The position numbers and the translations under genes were made by a program. The notes below the pieces were generated by a model. The model was not told the origin of the DNA. It saw nothing but the letters and a program-made list of their open reading frames with translations, and did not search any database. From contig JAAONU010000002.1 in NCBI GenBank assembly GCA_012932295.1, positions 16,529,388 through 16,593,387 of the forward strand: DNA of 64,000 bases. The letters are read 5' to 3'. The DNA is from Cyclina sinensis (Eukaryota; Mollusca; Bivalvia; Venerida; Veneridae). Below, one piece after another: positions 11,901-26,900 of the stretch. How positions within the stretch are numbered: the stretch's first letter is position 1; each line of letters begins with the position of its first letter.

Positions 11901-14900
11901 TTTCAGCAGACGAAACTTGATATAAGGACATTTAAATGGAGCAGACATGTTTAAAATAGTCTGTCTATATAGATAAAAACATAATTCTAACATCCGTATT
12001 CCACGGCTCTCTCTCTCTCACTCAACCTTATACGTCATTCCTGTAAGGTTATATTACATTTCAGCTTAAAATGCACCGCATAAAACTTCTTAAACGTATT
12101 TTGGTGAAACGCCATTTTGCATAGATCGATATTTTGCGTGATCAAGGTAATTTTCTATACTCCAGCATAGTTTGGATGCATCCCAAACGCGCGTGTTATT
12201 TCCGTCTGGAATTTCTGTGGTTTACACATTACGTTTTTGCGAATTACTCAAGAATTTCAAACTGTAATAATTGAACTTCAAAGTAAAAACGTACTTAACG
12301 ACTTTGTTATTTCAGAACCTGTGAACATGTACAAAGATAAAAATGTCGAATTCAAACTTATAAAACTATATAAGTTTTTTTTCATTTTTGTTTATATGAA
12401 CATTAATTTCTTGAAATGGTGAACACCATTGATATACCGATATACTCTTCAAGGCCTCATAAACTAATAGAACACTTATGTCTCTTATCAATTACTGGGA
12501 ATTTATTATCAATGCAGTGTAGGCCTTCTGCCTTTCAGAGTTAGCGTGTAGAAGTTTCAGTCAATAAATAGAACATAATTGAAAAAATATCTAGTTTTTG
12601 TTGTTGTTCTTTTCTATGTGAAAGTTCTATTGAAGTCCTCGATTGTGTGTCCATTGGCTGTTTTGCTTAAGTGTGCTTGGCGGCAAATTATATGAGACTT
12701 TTTTTCTAGTCCTACGGCGTCTGTTTGTTTTTCGTTCTTATACCAACATGAACGGCATTTTTCTTTGTTTTTCGACTATGTATATCTCAGATATAACGTG
12801 CAAATATATACAGCCGTGCTATAAATAAAACACAGCACGCGCTACCAAACCATTACGCCTACCACTTTACATTATGGTGTAGAATTGTTTATAAATTGGT
12901 TCTCATTTGTTATTTTAACAAAATAACTTTTTGGGTATATGCTTTAAGTTTATACTCGAACGAGGGCCGCAAGTGAGTGCAGTGTAATCGTATAAAAGAA
13001 AAAATATACTATGAATTATACCATAATGCAAAGAAGTGACGTCATTTCCGCTAACTTGAGGTCAGGAGTAACGAGCCATACTATAAGAATCGATCTCATA
13101 TAGCACGACAGGATACGTCTGTGCAGTCTGTCTAAGATAAACGCATCAGTGCTTATCCTGCACACTAAAAACTATACAATACGGTCAAATATTACTTTTC
13201 AAGTGCACTGGCGCCATTATTTCCACCATTTTCAGGCAGTAGGTGTACACTACTTTCCTATGAACATTTTTGTTCTGTTTTAGAAGTTAATGTACGAGTA
13301 CACTGTGGCCTTAACCTTTTCAGTTGCAGGTGTACGGTGCTTCTGCAAAAGTGATGAACTGCGGTGCATTGACGGTACATGCGTGTCTATAACGAAATTA
13401 ATGAACGGAAGAAATGACTGTCCCGATGGAAAATATGACGAAGGTAAAACATATCCAACCTTCTTCAGAAGCCTTTTCTTAACCATAATATAAAAATAAA
13501 AACAGTTTTGTATGAGGCAAAATATACGTCCAAATCACCACTGGATACAAAAAATGCACCCCAAAAAAATAAAAGAAAGTTTCCTTGGTTACGAACTAAA
13601 CTGTTCTAAACGGATTTTTAGTCAACAGATTTGTAGGAAAACTATGAAAAACAAAATGCAAGAAACATATATTTTTGTTTCAATTACCTCATAGTTTGAA
13701 TGAATGCTTTAATCATGTTTTAATGACGTTTATCGCAGTTTTTTTTTAAAGCATTTATAATGGTATCATTCCATCATTCTTGGATATTTGACACTGTTAC
13801 CTCCATCATAAACCGGAATTTGACATTAACGCATCTCTCTGTTAACATGGTATCTAATCAGTGTTTTGTATCAAACTTTTGACGTTCCAATCATTGTTTA
13901 CAGCCTGTCGAAGGCAGACTAAATTCCTTAAATTAGCACAGTTGGAGTTTTCATTATCTTGCTTCCCTAAAAATGTAGAAAAAATAGAGTTGATAAACAG
14001 TTCGGCATTTTATATTATCGTTTGTTAGAACTGCGTGTTAGTAAGTTGGGAGAGATGATAGTGATGCTCCTCTGATATGTCAAAATTTTGTTTTATTGCC
14101 AGCATACATTTTTGTGCACTTCGGTTTAATTACTTACAATATCTTTCATAACAGGTGGAAATAATTTCTAGACTTTTTGTGTATTTGAAAACTTTATCAT
14201 TGCAATAGGTAAACTGTAATGGTTTAATATACTGTTTTACTGTTTGAAAATCTGTCGAACCTTTAAGTAGAATGCTGTATGATTTATGCATGACAGATCA
14301 TTGTTATTACAGAATAGAAAAATGAATGATTCAGTGTATTAATACAGATTTCAATTACTGGTGCAAAGCGTCACAGATGAATTGTGCTGACGGTAGGTGC
14401 ATTGCACGTTCAAAATTTCAAAATGGCGTCAATGACTGCGGGGATAATTCAGACGAGGGTAAGTCAAACCGGCATATATGATTTTTCTGAACTGATTAAT
14501 ATTTAGTGACCTTGTTTCTTACTGAAATAAACAGAACACCATGCAAATAATTTCAAACGAATGCGTCCTCAAATGACGACACACAACATATAAATGTGAC
14601 ACTATTCTACAGCTTGGGTTCGAATGTATAATAAGTATGACTATTATTTCTAGAGCTCAGAATCCAAAAAATAGCACAAAACCACTTAATTATTATCTGA
14701 CTATCTAAGACAGTCTTACTGAAAAATATTCACGTGTGTCACAAAATAAAATTTACGAGCAGCTTATACTGGATAAGGCAAATTAAGTTTAAGTTTTGAC
14801 TTCTTTTTGCAGTCGAGTTTCCATGTACTCCACCACTTCATTCTTGTACCGGCACGCCACGTGTTTGCATTGATAAGAATAGTCTAAATGACGGTATTGT

Positions 14901-17900
14901 GGACTGTCCGGACGCGTCTGATGAAGGTAGAAATGACGTCACTATTAACCGAAACTAATAAGAGGGATTGTTTTATGCAAGAGATGATTTGTTTCTATTG
15001 TTATTTCTGACCATTCATTTACTGATTGTTTGTGAACAAAGAGAATATTCATTTATTTATTTACCTATCTTTTACCTTCAGTTGTCGAGTGTGCTAGGTC
15101 TCTAACTCAAACCATCACAGAAGACTTTATAAATCTAGGACCACTGTATCGAATGAAACTACCACCTCAATTACATTAGAAAGTATGCCTTTGCACTAAA
15201 TATCTTTTATGTACGATGGTAAAACAAATAACCACAGACGTTACAAGAGCAAAGCAATACAATCATAGAACATAAAACATATATTGAAATTCGACATACT
15301 TTTTCTAGTGAGGAGACTTTTTGATAAATGCGGCAGCAACAATGAATGCGAGGGAAATTGCACGTGTGACCTATATATTCCACACTCTGTTTGCGAGAAT
15401 GGCACGTGCGTGTGTAATACAGGATACAAAACATCAATAAACAAGAGACAATGCAGTGGCACGTAAGTGTTTTTTGTTCGAATCTAATGTTGAAACAAGC
15501 CTAACTTTACTCACTCGAGTCATTTTATTGAATATCAAACATTTGTTTTAGTTTTTAAATTTATATAACTATTTTTACGACTTTCGACCACCATGCGATG
15601 AGCCCTTGGGCATGGATATAAACAGTCCACCTAACTGTAAAAGGGTACCGGTGTTGAAAGTAAATGGCTTCTCGCTCAGGTGGCTCGTACCATGATGAAT
15701 TGTGTCTCTGAGGTGTATCGCAATCCGACTAAAACACTTGTTTAAAAAGACAAATCTCTAAGTCGACAGAAAATTTATTAATGACTTATAATGCATGTTG
15801 CTACAGTCGATAACAATCCATTCATAGGTGTGATTTTGATTGTTTTCTTAGGAAAGTTGGACGATGTTTGCACCGTCGATGAAGATTGTACAGTAGTTAT
15901 AAACAATAGCGTGTGTGTTGACGATCTGTGTAAATGTGACGTTGGCTATGTAACAAATGGGACCACCACGTGTAGACAAGGTGTGTGAATAAGTGCTATT
16001 CAAAATGGTAATGTGATTAACTATATCTAGAAAATATGTTTTATCTAGGTAGACAAGGTCCATTAATCCAGAATTTCTTCTTCATTTAGACCAAAAAACT
16101 GGTATGTAAAACATAGTTTTTCAGATAAAATAGCGAGATATTATAAAATATTCATTGATATGTGTCCGTTGTGTAAACTTAAATATTTTTACAGAGCTTT
16201 TTTTTTTGTTTTTTTTTGTTTTTTTTTTTCGAAAAAAGTGTTACCTCCCTTGAGTATTGCTTAGGCACAACTATGTAAATCAAGGCTTATACGTTGATTT
16301 TAAAACTTTCAACCATGGTATCTTTTCTCTCTAATTCATAACATACAGTAAAACTAGGAGACGTTTGTACAGACGACAGAGAATGTCTGATGTTCAACAA
16401 CAACACTAGATGTCATAATGAAACCTGTAGCTGTGCCATGGGCTACTATGATGACAATTCAACATGTTTCTCACGTTTGTATTTAAAAGTTTTATGATCT
16501 GAAATCGGAAATATTATATAAAGAATACATAGTTGGTGCCTAGATGGAGAATGTTTATCCGGTGAGCCAGAAAGCGTATCTTGTGAGCATTAGTGAGCCC
16601 AGCTTAGCTTTCGCAGCGAACTGGATAAACTTTCACCCTCTCGGCACCAACCATATATTTGATTTAGCCTGCTTTGAGCTCGATTTGATGTATTAGACTG
16701 TAATTATTTTATCTAAAAAGCATATAGACGAGCTTTCTGGTGAGCCGCATTACATTTCTTTCTGATGCATACACTTTTCCGCCATAGAAAAAGTTCACTC
16801 CTGTAATTCACTAAAAGATGAAAGGCATTTGCAATCATTACACACCTATTAATTCCACAAAACAATTGATTTGTGATTTTTAGTTTAAATCTTATTAATT
16901 GTTTGATTGGACCTATTTCATTACACAAAATATTATATTCCTTATTTGATCACGTGACGCACTGGCTGCAAATAGATAAGTTTGTCCGGTAGGGCTTTTT
17001 CCGGTACCCATTAAGCATGATAGCAGCATATTATTTTTTCTTACTTTGCGCTCTATGGAGAGCATAAATAAAATATTCTTTTGCAGTTTACCTATGCATT
17101 TCGCATATATATGCTAAATGGATGCTTCTATTATACATTTGTTTCAATTTTTATCATTTTAACTTTGGAAATAGACAATAGTTTAAACAAGCAATACGTT
17201 AAATCCATTGCAGCTACTGACAACTGTATATTTAAAAAAGATGAATTGTATCATAGATAATTGAAAAGACTACTGAATCAAACTGCTTAAGTTTTCAACA
17301 AAATGTATTTACAGACAGCCTTAATTATTATTTTTATAGGGCATCTAGGAGATACGTGTATTGTCATTGAAGACTGCAAGGCTGTTATGACTGCCAGTTT
17401 ATGTGAAAATGGAACTTGTGCTTGCGAAACAGGCTACTTTGCAAATGGAAATATGGATACTTGTATCAAAAGCAAGCACTTTTTAATCCAGTTACAACAG
17501 AAAATAGTAAACTCTAAGCAATTTCAAGTGGTCTTGTAAATGTTGATTGTTTTCTAGTTTGAAATTTTGTAATATAAAAGTCTTTTTTCAACATTGAGAT
17601 AAGGTTTTTAATTCATTGGTTTACACTAATTTAAACACTATTTATCTTACACTTTTATGTAAATGAAATTGAAACACGGTTTGTCAATGATCATTAAATA
17701 AATTTCTATTGCAATCCATACTGACAAATATTGCAGGTTTCAAGATAGTAAATTGCCCCTTTTCTTAATTACAGGAAAAATATCTGATGTATGCCAGAAT
17801 GATGACGACTGCATCTCAGTGATAAACTACAGTTTATGTCAAAGTGGCACTTGTGCATGTAGTGGAAATAGAAACCCTAGTAATGATAGCACTTCATGCA

Positions 17901-20900
17901 TACAAAAGGTTGTTGGCGACGAATGCCATTTAAATTATCACTGTGAATTGATAGAAAATAGTTTGTGTTTGGATAACAAATGTGCCTGTCAACTCGGATT
18001 TCATAATTATGAGACGAATGGAACTTGTATAAAGAGAAGAATATTTGATAAGTGCATAGAACATGAAGATTGTTTCTCTGCTGTGAATTCCAGTGTGTGC
18101 CAGTCTGGTTACTGTGAATGTGAACTAGGAATGATAGAAACTGCAAATGAAACTCTCTGTCGATGGAGGGTGTTGGATGATTCGTGCAGGGAAAGCACGG
18201 ACTGTTCAGCCTCTGTGTCGTTTTCGGAATGTGTAAACAACACGTGCGCGTGTCTTCCTGGATACCATGCGCCGGATATGAATGTGTGTGTGCTGAGAAA
18301 AATAGGCGATGAAACTTGTTTAAGAGATATTGACTGTAAAGCGGCGGTTGCAAGTAGTGAATGTATAAATAAAACCTGCGTCTGTATGTCAGGATTCATG
18401 GACATGTATAAAAATACTGTATGCTTAAGACGTAAGTATTACATACTTAATATTTACTAGTGCCTATTTTCGACATGTTCTTGTAAACAAATACAAAACC
18501 TACGGAAAGAAAATTGCGCTATTTTAAAACTGTATCATGCGTGTAGTAGGTGCCTAATTAATGCAATAGAAATAGTAGAATTTTCTCATGTTCAGAACCA
18601 ATATCTGTTATGTTATCAGTTAACCTACTATAGACAAACTTCTTTGTAATCTCAGAATGTCAATTTGGTTACACACTATATTCACGTGTTTCTTTAATCA
18701 TTATTTGACCAAAACAACTTACAGCAGATGAACATTAAATCAGTAGATATGCCTTTATTTCTATTTTAGGAAACATAACGTCACCGTGTGATGTCATCAC
18801 CGATTGCAGTGATGCCATGTTGAACAGCCTCTGTGTTAACGGATCTTGCGAGTGCCAGTCCGGATACAGATCAGTTTCCGACCATACTGCCTGTGAATTG
18901 CGGACTCTTAATGATATTTGTGAAATAGACAGTGACTGTTTTAATGCCATAACAAACAGTAACTGTTCCTTTGGAAAATGTCATTGTAATTCTGGATACA
19001 AACAAGACTACATCTTTGATAATATGACACACGTATCTGAAAGCAATTTGCTCTTTAATAAAAGTATGAATTATTCTGAATCTATTAAAAGTAGATCAGA
19101 GTGTGTTCTTCGCCATATTGGAGACGTGTGTGATGTTGACACAGACTGTTTTGACGCCGTGACAAGTAGTCTGTGTAAAAATAACACCTGTGTCTGCAGA
19201 CAAGGGTACAAAAAGGGAGCGAATGAATACACATGTGAATCAAACAGAATAAACGATATTTGTACAGAAAATGCAGACTGTTATTTGGCAGTAAATAACA
19301 GCGTTTGTGTCAGAGGGGAGTGTAAATGCGATCCTGGCTTTCAGGCAAATGACAACAAAACCAATTGCAGCAGACGGAAAATATATGACACGACATGCTA
19401 CTCTGCAGCGGATTGTTTCATGGCGGTTCCTTACAGTTTCTGTTTCAAGCGGCAGTGTTTGTGTAATTCCGGTTACTACCCTTCCAACGGCAACAAGACA
19501 TGTACAAAATTTAAAATTGGGGACAAAAATTGTGTAAACATTCTTGACTGCAAAGAAGCCGTAACTAGAAGTACATGTCGACGTGGAGAATGCACGTGTA
19601 TTGATGGATACATGGCAGAAAACAATAACACCTCTTGTAAAAAACGTGCGTATTATGGGTAAAAATATTTACAAAATAGAGAAAATGAATGTGTTGTATA
19701 ACTTAGAAAAATATACATGTGTTTACAGAGGACTGATTTCAAACTATATTACAGTATCATATTTTCAAGGAGTTTTGGTTATAGTTTTACCCCAGATAAT
19801 TGTATCAAAATATTTTCTGATAACGATATATATCTTTTAAGTCTTTTAATTGTAATATATTTTATTTGTATAAATATTATACGAATGCATATGAAAAAAT
19901 AGGGAATAAATATATTTTGATAAATCAGTCAAACACAGATACATCGTCAATGTATTTCAAATATTCAAATAAGAAAAATCGGTTTTTAATTATACCAGAA
20001 GTGAAACAATGTTGTTGTTGTTTTTTGTTTTGTTTTACAGGTATTATAGGTGATCCGTGTGACATTGACTTAGACTGCTCCGCTGCTGTATTCAGGAGTC
20101 TGTGTAATGGAACTTGTGAATGCGAAATGGGTTATGATGCAGATCCTACAACCACGTTCACCACCTGTGTTAAATGTATGTACATTTTTCTCATTTCAAA
20201 ATGTATTTTATTGTTAAAACAAAAATAAACGAAAATGGCCATTTTATTATACTGTTTATTATTTTTATATACATTACAAAAGGTAAATAGCAAAAAAGTT
20301 TATCAAATAAAAAGAAATTAAGATGCAAAATGTATCCGACTTCGGTAAATAAGGTTCTCATTAATGCTTGCTTCTTATTTTCATTCTGAAAATGGTACAT
20401 GTACTTACATATTTTGTTAAAAAAACTTTATTTAAAGTTATTGATAAATATGAAACATTTAAAATATTGTTTGTCAATCTCAGTGAGTTTTTACTTTCTT
20501 TGCAAAATGCTGTATGGTCCATTTAACAAACTGCTTCAATTTCTAAAGCAAAATGCGGTATGGTTTCATTTTTCTAGCACCTCAGAAGTTGCTTGACACG
20601 TGCAGTTTTGATGATCAATGTTTGCGTTTGGACAACATCAGCAGTTGTGGCAATTTGCACGGGTTTGTAAGCCGAATAAAATCTTGTGTATGTGAACTCG
20701 GGTATTTCGTCCGCTACGATCAGGTGCCACAGGGTCACTGTTATGGTAAGTGGGTACGTTTTATGTACTAACGTCATCATGCTGAACTGTTCTCATGACA
20801 AATACATAATGGCAGTCAACTTCACAGCTTTACAGCAGATAAGTTAAAAATTTCAGTAAAATACAATAATTAAATATTTAGATTTTATTATTAATCAATT

Positions 20901-23900
20901 TTTACTAATTCAATAGAATACAAGGGTGTCTATAAAAGTGTTGGAATTTTTTTTCTCATAGTATTCCAATATCTGTTGATATTTCAGTATTACTTATTAT
21001 ATGAAAGATTTCACTTATTGTTATACAAAACTGACGAATTCTAATTACTTTAATGCAGAAGATCCATTACCTTTACAGATTGCCCATAGTTTAAGAGGTA
21101 TACCATAGAACTAACCAGTGGTATATTTAGTAAATGTATTTAATATTTGCTCATTCTCTGTAAAAAATGAAAAAGAATTAATAATGTCTGGGAAAATGTT
21201 GTAAAATGTTCCTTAAGGCAAAAAAGCAATAACAGAGTGTTCATTTGTAACCAAGAAAGATTACAGCAACACTCTGTACAAAGTTTATTACTAATGCGTT
21301 TACATGTCGTCCTTATAAGTTTTAATAGACACCTTGGCACTGGATAAAGATTGGTTCAATATGATACACATATCTACAGTTTTGAAGAATGCTTTAAACT
21401 TTGAGTTGTTTTTTTAATCTCTTGATTATTTACATAAAGCTCCACGTTTTATCGGCGATTACTGTCAGAATCGAGCATGGTGCCAGTTCGGTGATAACGT
21501 AAATTGTGTGGACAACACGTGTACGTGCAGGGTTGGGCATATACCAAACGCAACGTTCAATGGCTGTATACAATGTAAGCCTTCTCTTTTATCATATTTA
21601 AAGAAATATTGTATCAACCTACATTTTCTTCAGATTTTACTATAAGTATAATTCAGACCAGCCTCCATGGCTTATGTGATATTTCTGTAGATGATGTTTT
21701 GTGACTTTAAAATGTTCAGTGTCTACTTTTGTCGACGTACCTCAAGTCGTACAACTTTCTTGATGATTCAAACAACATTCTGTCATGGCTGTATAACATG
21801 GTTATGAGGCTTAGACAAACTATCTAAGTTCTCAGAATAATCTAAGTCAATATTTTGTTTACTATAACTTTCTGTACATCATTTCTCGTAGTTTCTAGGT
21901 TTTAAGACTATGCGTTTATTTCTGATCACGCAGTGCCTGTCAGCGTCGGAGACTTTTGTCGTACCGATGAACATTGTGCAAAGATTGCCCATTCGGAATG
22001 TTACGTCGGCTACCGGAACAACACGTGCCAGTGTCATTATAAATACAAATCTAGCCAAGACAGAAGGTCTTGTGTTGAAAGTAATGTGTTATTTTTATTT
22101 CGCTATGAATACAAAACGCCTTGTATTATATCATTAGAGTGTTTGTGCCAAAATCATGTCCGAATAAGTCAAACTTCATTTTATCATTAATCTTTTCTAC
22201 GATTCTGATGCAAATATTATAATTTTCCTAAAAATTGCGGTACACAGCGACGATGAATTTACATTGAAACCGAAGAGTAGCGATAAGAAATTTTAGGCTA
22301 CATCTTTAACAAGTGTGCTGAAATCCATATTGAACAAACATGCATATATATTATTTTAGGATTCATTTTTTCCACGTTACCTGTTCCAGGTATTAAATAC
22401 AGTTGCCTATTCAATCACATCCTTCTGTATCATTTTTTCTATTATCATTTAAGGACCATTTGTCATGGAACCCCCTACGCCCACAGTGGCTATAGGTTTA
22501 CAGTGTGACGCCAGAAGACCTTGCAACAAGGTCAATGAAGGCCGCAAGTACTGGCGTTGTGGCAAGGAGGAAGGGCGGCAACACGCCCGCTGTCTTTGTG
22601 TTCCTGGGTACGCCAGCAAATATGACTCTGAGACTTTTTCATGTAAAGGTAAACTTCGACTTAAAGAATTGCTTTTTTTTATGCCTACCAATGAAATATA
22701 GGGAAATATCAGTGAGATAAAAGTGATAATACACTGTTTTGAATCAGTTAATTACCATTTTGATAATACATGTTTGTGCCCGAACTATTGAATACTGAGT
22801 ATTAATCCGCTTTTATAATTAAAGTATGTATGGCAAAATTCAATAAATATTGATAAACTGTGTAGACAAAAATAAATATTATTTGATGAAAGTGTATTCA
22901 GTTTATTTCAGCAGAAGTAAAGTTATCATATGTATTGGAGATTGTCTGCACTTTTTTTGTGCGGAGTAACCAAAGTATGCATTAACTGATTTGGGGCTCA
23001 CCATGGGGAATTTATTGAAGGCCCTGATTAAAAATGTCATAAAAAACCCATTTTTGACGTGTTGGCATAAAATAAAAAGAAAATTTGTTTGTTTTTTAGT
23101 GGAAGATGGGAATTTATTTCATCTCGTGAACACCATATGTTGATATTTTCACGAGTGGCGCAGCCACTCGTGAAAATATCACATATGGTGTTCACTCGAT
23201 GAAATAAATTCTCATCTTCCACAAAAACAAACAAATATCCTCTATTTCCCTTGTGAAGCCAATTTTGGTTTATGTCCTGTTTAGTTCTTCCTTTTGTCAT
23301 CCAGTTACTTTGCTAAATAAAAAGATTGTATAAGAAAAAAAGAAACACAGTAAATATTTCTGTAAAAACTCCGTTTAAGAGGATATTTCGCAGTTTTTTT
23401 TCATATTTTTATCTGGTTGTACTTAAAGAGCAGAAGATATACTATGACATATAAATCTTAATATATTTCAGTAGACCAATTTTCAGCGCTTACATGTGTT
23501 TATGGCATATGAAACTGTTGCAATTTCAGCATTTACAGCATTTCCATATAATTTCATTTGCATTGTGAAAAAAGATTTTTTTCATTTAGTAACTTTATTT
23601 AATACAATTGAAGACGTTTAAGAAAGCTTATGTAAAAAGTACAACAGAAATGAATCACACAAATTAAAACATTGCGTATTGCAATCTTTCATATGCGACA
23701 TACATATATATTTATCCTGCTATCACGCTTAACAAGTGCCAATATAGTATTGCCGGATAAACTTATCTATTTCCAGTCAGTGCGTCGTGTGATCAGGTAA
23801 CGCGCAGGAATATAACTGTAATAGATATAAATATTTATAAATAATAAAAATTGTTATTTGTTGATAAAAGTTTTACTTAAAATACACAAATTATTTATTA

Positions 23901-26900
23901 TGTTGAATTAAAGTCGTGTAAATTTGAAAAGATCTTTGAATTTTTAGTGAATTTCAGGAACTTTTTTCTATGGAGGAAATGTACATACTTCATATAGAGC
24001 GGTAAAGCGGCTTACCTTAAAGCTCGTCTATATGCTTTTAAAATTAAATAACATTAGTTATAGACAGATAAATTAAATCGAACATAAAGCAGGATAAAGC
24101 GAATATATGATTGGTGCCGAGATAGAGAAGGTTTATCACGTTCGCTGCGGAAGCGAATCTTGGCTCGCTAAAGCTCGCCAAGATACGCTTTCTCGCTCAT
24201 CGGATAAACCTCTTCCATCTCGGTATCAACCATGTATTCTTTATGTATCTATATGTATTGATTTAATGTGAATATTTATATTATTTCAGAAATACAAACG
24301 TATTATTTCAACATCAATATATCACACGAACTTGGTTGCGAGAGTTTAAAGGAGGACATGCCAGTGTGTTACCAGTACCAACCTATTCGGGTACTGAAAC
24401 AATACAACAATCAGAACACACGATATTTCCTCTACATCCGGGACAGAATCGTTCTGCAAGGGGTATGTATTCAGTTCATTTATATCTATGATTCAAAATT
24501 TAAAAATAATTCTGCACATACGGTGTGTATGTTTTATTTCGTGCTGTGCTGCAGAAGCAATTCATACAAAAATATTTCAGTGAAAAGTAAACTGTGACGT
24601 AAATGAAATCAAATATATTTTTAAAGCATAATGTCGCTGTGTTACCATTTAGTCTGCTTCTATTCCTAGCTTGCAAATTTATTTAACGACACACCGTCAT
24701 ACATCCGGGACCGGTATATGACCAGTGAGGTACTCAACATAACTGAAGCCGGTACACAGATGAATGTCGGCGTCCTGGTGTATTTTCTAGCCGATTATTT
24801 CAACATTATAAATGAAACGATATTGGAAATTGAAATTATCAACAGTCTTATAAGGTTGGTGCTTTTCTGAGGGCTTCTTCATAGTCTGGGTCAGAGAATC
24901 TTCTAAGCCCAAAGAACTGAATGCAAATTAAACATAACTCCTGTGAAGTGCTTTTGAAATATTTACTAGGAATGTGCTTAAGAAACCTTGTTTATTGGAC
25001 AGGTGTAAATTATTTTGAATATTTGAAAGATAATTTATGATCGCTGCTGAATGTACTTCCAAACTTTTGATGCTTTAAAGAATTAATTATTCGAGCATTC
25101 TGATTGGCTCCTTCATTTAAAACTAAGGATTTCAAAATGTATTTCAGTGTGCCAAGAACATTAGCTTCATCTTCTGGTAACAGTTGAATTTGTTAATTTA
25201 TGGACCTCCTGACGTATTTGGTGACATGTAATGTCGTATTACTTTAATATATATGGTCCTACTTTTAAGATCTCATGGAGAAATAGGGAAGAGTCAGCTG
25301 AAACTATCCTGGCCATTCGACGAAGCTATTGAATATAAAGGTAAGTATTCAAAGTGTTTGTATATTCAGTGGTAAGTTCGAATATACCTAACCATTAGTA
25401 ATATTAGTATTTTTGTGAAAACTGTTTTAAATAAACTTTTGAATCATATTTTTTTCCGCAAACTGGATGTCTTACGAGAATGATTAAAAGGAACTAAAGG
25501 TCGATGGAAACATGTGATTTAAGGATAAGGTAGGCTCAGCATATAGTTTTTTTTTCCCACAGAAATAAACGTCAAAGAGCCGCAAACTATTCAACTCCTG
25601 TTGGTTTGGACACTAAATTAGTATATTTTTAATGTAGCAAAGGGGTAAAATTAAAATATACATGGTGAAAAAAGAAACGCGCCAAGCCTTTTCGTAGTGG
25701 AGCCACCAGAAGCATGCACACAGAGTTGTTATCCTCAGTTTTTATTAGGTCATCAACATTAAGTCAATATATCTTTAATCTCTAAAACTAAAAAGTATAT
25801 ATCATTTTAGTCACTGAAGAGTAAGCAAACAAGCAACTTTTGTTGCGTTTCTTTTTTCCGCTAGTATGATATATCAATAATTTCATTTTATATAGATTTT
25901 GACGAATGTAAGGAACAGGATGGGCGGTTCTCCGATTGTGACCCTACTGCCTGGTGTCTGAACACACGCGTTTCATATATGTGTTCGTGCAGGCACGGTT
26001 ATGAGGACTGGTCACCTGACACTGACGGCAGACCAGGTCGAATCTGCACCAGTAAGTATTACATCAAAGACTGTGTTATGATATTTGAAAAAATGTTCTC
26101 TGAATGGCTAATATTTACATAGAGCTTTTAAGTCTGTTTTTCATAAAAAAAGAGAATACCCTGTCAACATTTTATTTGTACAATAATTTTTAGTATTTCT
26201 AATATCGTTTATTAATCAGTTGTATAAGGCATTTTCAGTCTATTTGTTGTTTTTTTACCCGAGAACAATATATTTATTTTGCTCCATTCCATTGCTCATA
26301 TAATCTGTAAGACATGGTGCGTTTAAAGAATATTCGTAACGACCATCTTTCTTCCCGAAACCGTATTTTTACAGTATCTAATGCGTGGCATTTTCAAAGA
26401 CCAGATTTATAAGATCGTCTTTTTCTCAATTCGCTATTTAGTTCCACCAGACGTTACAACTGATAGTTTAAGGTAAGTAGAATTTGACTTACCTCCCTTT
26501 ATCTTGTATATTCGTAATGCATTATATATATACAACCACTGTGTGTATAACCTAAAAACTGCATTCCTTAATAAGAATTGTCACATAACTCAGCGTGTTG
26601 CAGTGCATTTATTTATTGTTGTGTAAAGACGAGCATTCTCCCGTGAAATCTCCTTTCCGCACCCCACCCCCTCCATTCGCCTACCCCCGATATTGCAGTG
26701 AAGTGATACAAGTCCTTAACTTCAGGAACCTTACAGGTTCTTTGTGTCGTTGTTTGTTAAGTGACTAGCGCTCATACGAGAGCAATTTTTAACGTATGGC
26801 CCTTCTGTCAATTTTGTTGTAATTTTTAGTAAGCTCTTTTGTCCGGCGGCAGTGGTCTGTGGTTAATTTCAAACAAACATTTCCTCCTATACCAGTGAAC

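Larger units (their letters stand above)
8928..13329. other. Intron 1 of the receptor gene
   Basis: About 4.4 kb. It contains a hairpin-ended element with a second element inserted in it (9153-10520). The remainder is AT-rich with no further exon that I can support. Confidence 0.55.

Noticed and set aside
15071..15178. Open stretch after a good acceptor (taccttcag) between LDLa exon 4 and EB exon 5, ending in a stop
   Set aside because: No cysteine pattern and no in-phase donor. Could only be an alternative last exon, with no supporting polyadenylation signal.
17877..18405. Minus-strand open frames of 98-158 codons
   Set aside because: Antisense shadows of the cysteine-rich EB exon 9.
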